Source: Bryobacteraceae bacterium
Lineage (GTDB): Bacteria > Acidobacteriota > Terriglobia > Bryobacterales > Bryobacteraceae
Reading direction: 5' to 3'
NCBI GenBank assembly: GCA_025350445.1
Contig: JANXXV010000376.1
Location: 1 to 18,474 of the forward strand
Length of the DNA: 18,474 bases
Shown piece by piece: positions 7,358-12,636 of the stretch (the first letter of the stretch is position 1; each line of letters begins with the position of its first letter). A model generated the notes under the pieces. It saw only the letters and a program-made list of their open reading frames with translations, ran no database searches and was not told the origin of the DNA. A program made the position numbers and the translations under genes.

Positions 7358-7387
7358 TTTACCTGATACGGCAAATTGCCGTACGAT
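7358..7387 (+). promoter_or_regulatory. Promoter and palindromic operator of the DUF1778-GNAT module
   Basis: TACGGCAA-A-TTGCCGTA at 7367-7383 is a perfect 8+1+8 palindrome. It fills the space between a plausible -35 (TTTACC, 7358-7363) and -10 (TACGAT, 7382-7387; spacer 18). Placement between the promoter boxes, 10 bp before the antitoxin ATG at 7394, is what is expected for the operator of a ribbon-helix-helix autorepressor. The -10 lies so close to the ATG that the transcript could be nearly leaderless, although AGGG lies just before the start. Confidence 0.65.
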
Positions 7388-7393
7388 TAGGGT

Positions 7394-7675
7394 ATGGAGA
7401 AGGCGTCCACCACAGCCCGTCTTGAAGCTCGTCTACCCGTCGATGTTCACGCGTTGCTCAAACGCGCCGCCGAACTGCAAGGGCGAACGTTGACGGATTT
7501 TGTGGTCACGGCGGCGCATGATGCCGCATGCCGCGTCATTGAGGAAGCCGGCATCATCCGTCTTTCCGTCGAAGACCAACGCCAGCTCGCGGACGCGATT
7601 TTGAATCCGCCCGCGCCTGCGCCGGCATTGCGTCGCGCCTTTGCGCGCCGGCAGGATCTGTTCGATCCCGCATGA
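7394..7675 (+). CDS. DUF1778 (TacA-type) ribbon-helix-helix antitoxin
   Basis: This encodes 93 residues starting MEKASTTARLEARLPVDVHA. Residues about 7-50 (ARLEARLPVDVHALLKRAAE, LQGRTLTDFVVTAAHDAA) are the ribbon-helix-helix of DUF1778 proteins. The tail (LSVEDQRQLADAILNPPAPA and then a basic RRAF region ending DLFDPA) is the part that in TacA-type antitoxins covers the acetyltransferase active site. The gene overlaps the downstream toxin start by ATGA at 7672-7675. The perfect palindrome directly upstream is its likely binding site. It appears intact while its toxin is broken, so it may persist as a stand-alone repressor. Confidence 0.9.
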   Translation: MEKASTTARLEARLPVDVHALLKRAAELQGRTLTDFVVTAAHDAACRVIEEAGIIRLSVEDQRQLADAILNPPAPAPALRRAFARRQDLFDPA

Positions 7676-8117
7676 ACGCGCCTTTCCGCCTGGAAGCGCT
7701 CAGCGAAGCGCACGACCGCAACTCCTTTACCTGCGGCCGGGAAGCGTTAGACCGTTACCTTCGAACACAGGCGACGCAGGACATCCGCCGGCGGATGGCA
7801 ACGCGGCGAGCATTCCGACGCCGGACCTTCCGGACGACATTACGAAACGGCTGCGGCGCTATCCGACGCTGCCAGCCGTACGCATCGGCCGTCTGGCGGT
7901 GGATGTGAAATTTAAAGGGCGTGGTCTGGGCGGCGCGCTATTAGCCGATGCGGTGCGCCGCGTATTGCTTGCGCCGCCCGCCGTCTTTGCGCTTTTGGTG
8001 GATGCCAAGGACGACCAGGCCGTCGCCTTCTACCAGCATTATGGTTTTCAGACTTTCGCCAGCCAGCCACGCACACTGTTTCTTTCGGTGGCAACTGCCG
8101 AGAAAACGTTGCTCTGA
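7672..8117 (+). pseudogene. GNAT-family acetyltransferase toxin (TacT-like), internal deletion and frameshift
   Basis: The first frame, from ATG at 7672, reads MNAPFRLEALSEAHDRNSFT, then CGREALDRYLRTQATQDIRR to about 7800. That matches the start of TacT-type toxins, including the F-x-C-G-x-x-x-L-D-x-[FY]-L block. The protein continues in a different frame from about 7802 as ASIPTPDLPDDITKRLRRYP, then IGRLAVDVKFKGRGLGGALL, the acetyl-CoA pyrophosphate loop, and VAFYQHYGFQTF, ending at TGA 8115-8117. Relatives have about 25 residues (the VANCFVA to GYYTLSA strands) between these halves. They are absent here, so a deletion that was not a multiple of three removed two core strands and shifted the frame. 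Known relatives acetylate aminoacyl-tRNA; this copy should be dead. Confidence 0.88.
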
Positions 8118-8270
8118 CCCGGATTGCTAGACGGCAACCTGTTTTATCGTCTATCAAACATTAAAAAGAACCCAACAATAGTTTTTGCATATGGTGGCTT
8201 TCAAAAGCAGGTATTTTCCCGCGCGGAGTTAAAAGCTCAATGGAGAGACAGACAAGGACAGCATGCCTGT

Positions 8271-9938
8271 TTACCAGTCGCTGCGGACGAACTCGTCTAC
8301 GGATTGAATGAAATGAATTTTGCCTTTCGAGGCCCGCCACAGATCAGGAATATCGAAAGACGGCGGAGCGCTAAACGGCATCAACATCCGCGTATCAGCC
8401 ATGTCTCGAAAACTGGGCGCTATATCGCGCAACGCGGTCCATTCCAACTCCCTGCTTCCGGCGACGGCCGCAACATAGGAAGCGGCAAGTCCCATAACTT
8501 TGCCACGAGCGTACAACGCGGTAGGGGATCGTGAGTCCCTGCCGGCAACGTGGCGTAGCACTCTAAGGATGTCTGTAGACTGCCGCCACGAAAAACTTTC
8601 GCCGAGAAGCAGACTAGCTACCGGCCCAAATGCATCCGGTGACATCACCATCTCGCCAATCCCGCGTGGATCGATCATCCAAACAATCCACCCTCGCTTG
8701 TTAGCTTCCAGAACAATTTCATCGGAAACCAACTCGCTTCTTCCACTATCGCTGACAGCAATAAGAGTGCCTCGAGCCGCATCGCAACCACCGGGTCCGG
8801 GGCGTAGCACAGTAGAGGGGATGCCGATCTTTGTCTGCGCGTATAGTCGGACACGCTTATCTCCGGCAGCGTACACACTAGGCCCAAGCTGGCAATTCAG
8901 AGCATGGGTAAATTGGCCCTCGAGTAGTGGAGGCCCAAGGAGTTGCGCTGGCGATTGCTCAGATATCTCAGCACCTTGTTCAGAGCCTCCGCCATTGCCG
9001 GTTGATCGCAAGTGTATTGCCACCGGAGTTTCAATGATCGAAGCCCTGGCGTCCGTCAATTCGGCAATCTTAAGGAAATGACGAGCGAGCCAACGGCGGG
9101 TTGCGAATTCGGCGCTGGATGTCCAACTGCTCGACGCATCTTGAGACAGATTGCTATAGGCGCCGGCCATCCTATACAGATCGACAGCGTACCGGAGCGG
9201 CCCATCGGAACCGTTGATCACCAACAACGGACGCGGCCCAATCAGAGCGGCGAGTTCGTGTGAATTAGCGGTTTTAAGAATGCCCGGTAGCAGTATGCAG
9301 GGATCGATCACGGCACCCGGCGCAGGTACACGGATCTCCTGAACTACGGAGGCAAAGTCTGGGAACCCATTGAGTATGGCAGCAACGGCGAACTCGTGAT
9401 TGATCGCCGCAGCCATCGCGGCCGCGAGGCCCTCTCCGATCAAAGCGATGCGGCTAGGATCGACGTTGCTATTCGATTTCAGATAGGCGAGTGCAGAGCG
9501 CACGTCGTCCTGAATCAATCCCTGGGGCGGTATTCCATGCGCGAGCAGATCAAGATTAGAATGGTCACCCCGCAGATCCAATTCAACAACGAGCATCCCG
9601 AGTTGTGCCAGCGCGCTTGGAAGTGATCTAGACGCAAGCTGGGTAGGATCTGTGTGAGGACGGAGAACGAGAACAGCAGGGACTCGCGCCGTCAAATTCT
9701 CGGGAATGTAGAGCAGCGCTGAACTGGTCCTTCCTGCCGGTAACCGCTTCAGTTCCAGTGTGCTCTCGACCTGGCCCCTCAGATTACCAGCGGCTTGCTC
9801 CGCAGCGTGCCAAGTCTCCGCACGGGGAATACTGGTGAGTGCTTTCGCCAGTCTCCCGTCAAGATCGTCCATCACGGCCGAAGATTGTGCGACAGCAACG
9901 AGAGCACTAGCGAGAATTAAGATTGCAACACGCAACAT
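8271..9938 (-). CDS. Secreted two-domain alpha/beta-hydrolase (acetylxylan-esterase/DLH-like), nucleophile serine missing
   Basis: This encodes 555 residues from ATG at 9938. It begins MLRVAILILASALVAVAQSS, a clear signal peptide, so the upstream in-frame start at 10007 is rejected. Residues about 85-260 form an alpha/beta-hydrolase domain: VPAVLVLRPHTDP, ELDLRGDHSNLD, DVRSALAYLKS, SRIALIGEGLAA, then RPLLVINGSDGP. A second, related half (about 370-530) has GTLIAVSDSG, GWIVWMIDPRGIGE and an ARGKVMGLAASY helix. The nucleophile elbow, normally G-x-S-x-G, reads G168-E-G170-L-A, so the serine position holds glycine (codon GGC at 9431-9429). Unless the second half or another residue supplies the nucleophile, esterase activity is doubtful. 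I compare it with acidobacterial acetylxylan-esterase-like proteins from memory. It is a single gene; between it and 8117 lie about 150 AT-richer bases with a 6-bp hairpin (TAGACG...CGTCTA) only. Confidence 0.75.
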   Translation of the reverse strand: MLRVAILILASALVAVAQSSAVMDDLDGRLAKALTSIPRAETWHAAEQAAGNLRGQVESTLELKRLPAGRTSSALLYIPENLTARVPAVLVLRPHTDPTQLASRSLPSALAQLGMLVVELDLRGDHSNLDLLAHGIPPQGLIQDDVRSALAYLKSNSNVDPSRIALIGEGLAAAMAAAINHEFAVAAILNGFPDFASVVQEIRVPAPGAVIDPCILLPGILKTANSHELAALIGPRPLLVINGSDGPLRYAVDLYRMAGAYSNLSQDASSSWTSSAEFATRRWLARHFLKIAELTDARASIIETPVAIHLRSTGNGGGSEQGAEISEQSPAQLLGPPLLEGQFTHALNCQLGPSVYAAGDKRVRLYAQTKIGIPSTVLRPGPGGCDAARGTLIAVSDSGRSELVSDEIVLEANKRGWIVWMIDPRGIGEMVMSPDAFGPVASLLLGESFSWRQSTDILRVLRHVAGRDSRSPTALYARGKVMGLAASYVAAVAGSRELEWTALRDIAPSFRDMADTRMLMPFSAPPSFDIPDLWRASKGKIHFIQSVDEFVRSDW

Positions 9939-10265
9939 ATACAAGAACCTATACGAAAATGACGAGTTTTGCTGGAACTTCGTGCAGGCTTGGTGTCGGC
10001 GACGCACAGCCGAAGCCCGACACCAAGCCAGGAACGAGATAAAGGTAGAACTCTATCGTGCCACTTTGCAAATCAACTGGCGTAAAGCGTGCAGGCTATT
10101 TGGATCTGGCCCAGGTTTGGTAAGCTCACGGGTATCAGGCGAACCCGCAGTAACTCTCTGTACTCCCACGCCCATACATATGGCTTGGTACAATCGGTTG
10201 CCTCGCCCGCTCAATCTTCCGATAATGGGGGCGTTACGTCCACTTCAGTTACAAGAGCCGTATAC
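9939..10265. other. 327-bp gene-free stretch between the hydrolase and higA
   Basis: It holds the 13-bp-arm hairpin at 9987-10029 and the first part of the 42-bp repeat at 10248-10289. A weak TATAGG box lies near the hydrolase start on the minus strand, and the ribosome site there is poor. ORFs crossing it do not resemble proteins. Nothing else is supported. Confidence 0.5.
9987..10029. repeat. Perfect 13-bp inverted repeat (hairpin, 17-nt loop)
   Basis: GGCTTGGTGTCGG at 9987-9999 is exactly complementary to CCGACACCAAGCC at 10017-10029. It lies 48 bp upstream of the hydrolase start on the minus strand and 240 bp past the higA stop. There is no T-tract, so an intrinsic terminator is unlikely. 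It could be a regulator site, an RNA stem or a small repeat remnant. Confidence 0.6.
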
Positions 10266-10289
10266 TCATGCGACGCGAAGTTCGGCAGC
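10248..10289. repeat. 42-bp dispersed repeat, copy 1 (overlaps the 3' end of higA)
   Basis: This 42-bp segment starting GTTACAAGAGCC and ending AAGTTCGGCAGC matches 11492-11533 at 36 of 42 positions. Here the stem GTTACAAGAG/CTCATGCGAC is eroded (7 of 10 pairs). It overlaps the last eight codons of the minus-strand higA gene. Both copies lie in the same orientation at the 3' side of leftward genes. Confidence 0.6.
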
Positions 10290-10592
10290 ACCGCCGCGCT
10301 TTCCAGGCTTCACGACGATCTCTACATCGTGCCCCAGCGCGACCAGGAAGCGCATGAGGCGCTCGACCGAATAACCCCGGAACTGGCCGGCCAGCATAGC
10401 TGAGACCTTCGGTTGATCAATGCCCATAAGCTGAGCCGCGGCCGCTTGGGTCAATTCTCGTTTCCGGATGATCCGGCCGATCTTAACTACCAGGCCCGCT
10501 TTGATCAAGTGTTCACCCGGGTCGGCCAGGCCGAGATCAGCGAATACGTTGCCCGTACTGGATTCTTGTTCAAGTACTTTTCTTTTCGGCAT
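10266..10592 (-). CDS. higA: XRE-family antitoxin (HigA-like)
   Basis: This encodes 108 residues from ATG at 10592, preceded by GAGGTGAAG. The N-terminal third, MPKRKVLEQESSTGNVFADL followed by GLADPGEHLIKAGLVVKIGR, is the usual leader of this XRE group. The helix-turn-helix is about residues 47-85: LTQAAAAQLMGIDQPKVSAM then LAGQFRGYSVERLMRFLVAL. It ends with GHDVEIVVKPGKRGGAAELR and VA. The start overlaps the end of the toxin gene by 23 bp, the toxin-first order typical of higBA. The gene is intact whereas the toxin carries a nonsense codon. Its last residues are encoded by the 42-bp repeat, so the natural C-terminus may have been replaced. Confidence 0.88.
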   Translation of the reverse strand: MPKRKVLEQESSTGNVFADLGLADPGEHLIKAGLVVKIGRIIRKRELTQAAAAQLMGIDQPKVSAMLAGQFRGYSVERLMRFLVALGHDVEIVVKPGKRGGAAELRVA

Positions 10593-10926
10593 TCTTCACC
10601 TCAATGCGCAACTGTTTAAGCCGCTGCCGCACCAGTTCCATCTCGGACTTCGGTGTCGCGATCCCGGCCTTGGACTTCTTCTGAAAGGCATGGATCACAT
10701 AGATCGAGTCCCCGATGGAAACCGTATAGACAGCACGGTACGTTCCGCTCGCATCATGGGCCGCAATTTCCATCACACCACCACCGAGACCATGCAGAGG
10801 CTTGGCTGCGGCGCCCATTTCGCCCAACTGCGCGACTTACAACGAATAGCCAATGTCGTCCTGGACGAAAACCGGAAACGACTTCACGCTGGACCGGGAA
10901 TCGGCGATCCATGGGAGTTTCTTCAT
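10570..10926 (-). pseudogene. higB: HigB/Gp49-like RelE-superfamily toxin with a premature TAA at codon 30
   Basis: Reading 118 codons from ATG at 10926 gives MKKLPWIADSRSSVKSFPVF, VQDDIGYSL, a TAA at 10839-10837, then VAQLGEMGAAAKPLHGLGGG, VMEIAAHDASGTYRAVYTV, IYVIHAFQKKSKAGIATPK and SEMELVRQRL to TGA at 10570. Apart from the stop, the sequence matches phage-derived Gp49-like HigB toxins from end to end, and relatives have tyrosine where TAA stands, so one TAT/TAC to TAA change explains it. The catalytic C-terminal half with TYRAVYTV and HAFQKKS is well kept, which argues for a recent lesion, or for rescue by suppression or reinitiation (TTG at 10827, ATG at 10818). Normally HigB cleaves mRNA on the ribosome. 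Confidence 0.88.
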
Positions 10927-10936
10927 GCGCCGGTAA

Positions 10937-10952
10937 ATGCCTATATTGGCAT
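10937..10952. promoter_or_regulatory. Putative operator upstream of higBA
   Basis: ATGCC-N6-GGCAT is a 5+6+5 inverted repeat ending 11 bp before the higB ATG on the minus strand. HigA-type repressors bind short palindromes in this position. The TATAGG stretch inside could serve as a -10 but has no good -35. Confidence 0.35.
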
Positions 10953-11046
10953 AAGTCTCAACGGTGTAGCAAAGAGTATGCCATTTCTTAACAGGCATCT
11001 TGCGGGCTACGCATTGCGCCTGGCGGACACGACAAAACGTCTGCCC

Positions 11047-11072
11047 GCGCCGAAGCATGCCTTGCTTCGCGC
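11047..11072. repeat. GC-rich hairpin in the divergent higBA/vapB region
   Basis: CGAAGCA (11051-11057) pairs with TGCTTCG (11063-11069) across a 5-nt loop. The stem extends by three pairs past one bulged base. There is no T-tract. It lies between divergent TA modules and may be a remnant of a terminator or a repeat. Confidence 0.4.
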
Positions 11073-11141
11073 AATCCTGTCCACGCTATAGTTGACAGCA
11101 TCGAAGGGGAAGACCGCCTTCCGTGCGTCACGCGACAGAAC

Positions 11142-11170
11142 TTGCGCCTGGTTTCCGATAAGGCTAACTT
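11142..11170 (+). promoter_or_regulatory. Putative promoter of the second vapB
   Basis: TTGCGC (11142-11147), a 17-nt spacer and TAACTT (11165-11170) lie directly before the ATG at 11178. That leaves little or no leader. A consensus -35 TTGACA also occurs at 11092-11097 but without a good -10. Weak evidence. Confidence 0.3.
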
Positions 11171-11177
11171 GAAAGGT

Positions 11178-11432
11178 ATGACCGTGGAATTAAAACCGGA
11201 GACCGAGCGCCTGGTGCGGGAAGAAATCCAGCGCGGCCGTTTCCACTCGGTCGATGAAGCGATTGTGCAGGGTGTCTATGCCTTGCGTGAGAAATCTCAC
11301 GTAGAGCAAACCGCGGCCACCCCACCAAAGCTTCACAAAACACTCTACGATCTTCTCACCCAACCTCCCTTCGCCGGTTCTGAACTGAATCTGGAGAGGC
11401 AGAAAGACTATCCGCGGCCCGTTGATCTGTGA
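11178..11432 (+). CDS. vapB: VapB-like antitoxin, orphaned by loss of its toxin
   Basis: This encodes 84 residues starting MTVELKPETERLVREEIQRG. Residues 1-45 look like a ParD/CopG-type ribbon-helix-helix (GRFHSVDEAIVQGVYALREK). The tail LYDLLTQPPFAGSELNLERQ then KDYPRPVDL matches the tail of the antitoxin at 1108-1353. The inner ATG at 11178 fits the family better than the upstream TTG at 11142 and has GAAAGG before it. The stop overlaps a GTG (GTGA, 11429-11432) that opens a PIN toxin, exactly as in the first vapBC pair. Because that toxin ends after 11 codons, this is an orphan antitoxin. Confidence 0.88.
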   Translation: MTVELKPETERLVREEIQRGRFHSVDEAIVQGVYALREKSHVEQTAATPPKLHKTLYDLLTQPPFAGSELNLERQKDYPRPVDL

Positions 11433-11464
11433 CCGGCTTTCTGCTTGATACGAACGTCGCGTGA
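11429..11464 (+). pseudogene. vapC: vapC PIN-toxin stub, truncated after 11 codons
   Basis: GTG at 11429 opens VTGFLLDTNVA and stops at TGA 11462-11464. VTGFLLDTNV is the invariant N-terminus of VapC toxins paired with this antitoxin type; compare VNGYLVDTNVLSEL at 1111. The remaining 120 or so residues are gone: the following bases (11465-11491) do not continue a PIN domain in any frame, and the 42-bp repeat begins at 11492. A deletion next to that repeat is the simplest explanation. Confidence 0.85.
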
Positions 11465-11491
11465 TTCCGGCATTCTTTCCGGAAAGCTTCC

Positions 11492-11533
11492 GTTACAAGA
11501 GCCTTGTACTCTTGTGACGCAAAGTTCAGCAGC
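11492..11533. repeat. 42-bp dispersed repeat, copy 2, with an intact hairpin
   Basis: Same repeat as 10248-10289 (36 of 42 identical). Here GTTACAAGAG (11492-11501) and CTCTTGTGAC (11509-11518) form a 10-bp stem with one mismatch around CCTTGTA. It lies between the toxin stub on the plus strand and the 3' end of the minus-strand gene at 11550, so it could act as a bidirectional transcription barrier or be a REP/MITE-like unit. Confidence 0.65.
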
Positions 11534-11549
11534 GGCTGCACGCATCCTC

Positions 11550-12635
11550 CTACACCGCTGCGGCGCCACACTTGCATCGACCCTGGCAAACCCGGCAATA
11601 CACCCGCCCGCACTTTGAACATGGACCAAAACACGCCTTGCACAAACAGTGCATCGTTTCACACAGAAAAAGCGACCGCGCCAAAGCCCCGCATTTCTCG
11701 CACCACGGCAGATCGAGTTGGCGCAGCGTAGCATTCCAGTGCAAATTAGCCAGCCGCTCTTCCTTCTTACGAATCAGCCGCACGGAAATGGTCCGCACCG
11801 GCAGCGTAACTGTCAGCACATCCATCAAAGAAACCTGAATTCGTAGCGAGTGCTTGCGAATCAAATCGTCGAGTTTAGCCGTGCGGTCCAGTTCTGTGGC
11901 CTGCGCCCGGCCGCGTTCTTTTTCGACCGCTTCCAGATCGGCCGCGCGCTTGGCGATCCGCTTTTCAATCTGCGCCAGCATACCGCCGTAGTAGGATCGG
12001 ATGCGCTCCGTGTCACGCGCCATGCGCCGGTTGGCGCTCTCTTCAATGCCGGTGATCGATTGGCGGACTTCGCTGCGCGCGGCTCCCGCGGCTGTGCGAC
12101 ACAGGGCGGAAAGCTTCGTGTTATCCATTTCCAACCCGGGAGCGGGCTCCAGTTCCGCTTCAATGGAGCGCAGCAGGTTGCCGGATTTCGGAGCGGCCGA
12201 CCGCGCCTCCGGATTCAGGCAGATATTCACCACGCCGGTGGAACGCTCGTCCGAATCCACGGTGTATTGAAAGAAAAACAGGTAGTAGAGCGCACTCGCC
12301 TCGTAATCTTCCACATACCGGTAGATCCCATTCTGTATGGCGAGTTCCCGATCGAGAACGGCGGTTGCGTCAATGCGGGACGCGGCCGGCGGATGGGGCA
12401 GCCGCGCGTTTACGATGCGGGGTTCAGGCGGCAGCAGTTGGCCCAATCGCTCTAACCATTCGCCGGGATCGTCGGCACCAGGCCCGGAGCCAAAGTGAAG
12501 AGACAACCACTCGCTGGCGCCCAGAGCCCCGGATATCTCGTCCGGCAGCAAGGCGCGAAACGAATCGGCTTCTTCTCCTTCCACCAGTGCGCCGCGGCTT
12601 ATCAGCAAATCCTTTGCCCAACTGGTAATTTCCAT
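11550..12635 (-). CDS. Coiled-coil protein with C-terminal 12-cysteine zinc-binding-like module, partner of the SNF2 ATPase
   Basis: This encodes 361 residues from ATG at 12635; the SNF2 gene stops at 12637, so stop and start are one base apart (TGA-C-ATG). I do not recognise the family. Residues about 1-190 look globular (MEITSWAKDLLISRGALVEG; a YYLFFFQYTVDSDE stretch near residue 125). Residues about 190-270 are highly charged and helical (RMARDTERIRSYYGG, KRIAKRAADLEAVEKERGRA), a likely coiled coil. The last 50 residues hold 12 cysteines (312, 315, 325, 330, 332, 335, 339, 342, 347, 350, 354, 356) and His329, with CxxC pairs spaced like a RING, treble-clef or double zinc-ribbon fold. No signal peptide or membrane segment is seen. 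Tight coupling suggests it works with the ATPase as a nucleic-acid or protein-binding partner; the precise role is unknown. Confidence 0.85.
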   Translation of the reverse strand: MEITSWAKDLLISRGALVEGEEADSFRALLPDEISGALGASEWLSLHFGSGPGADDPGEWLERLGQLLPPEPRIVNARLPHPPAASRIDATAVLDRELAIQNGIYRYVEDYEASALYYLFFFQYTVDSDERSTGVVNICLNPEARSAAPKSGNLLRSIEAELEPAPGLEMDNTKLSALCRTAAGAARSEVRQSITGIEESANRRMARDTERIRSYYGGMLAQIEKRIAKRAADLEAVEKERGRAQATELDRTAKLDDLIRKHSLRIQVSLMDVLTVTLPVRTISVRLIRKKEERLANLHWNATLRQLDLPWCEKCGALARSLFLCETMHCLCKACFGPCSKCGRVYCRVCQGRCKCGAAAV

Positions 12636-12636
12636 G

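Noticed and set aside
10468..11091. Plus-strand ORF of 207 codons across higBA
   Set aside because: It is antisense to HigB/HigA and shows no protein-like pattern or ribosome site.
11850..12455. Plus-strand ORF of 201 codons opposite the cysteine-cluster protein
   Set aside because: It lies opposite a frame with strong protein features and tight operon coupling; a shadow.
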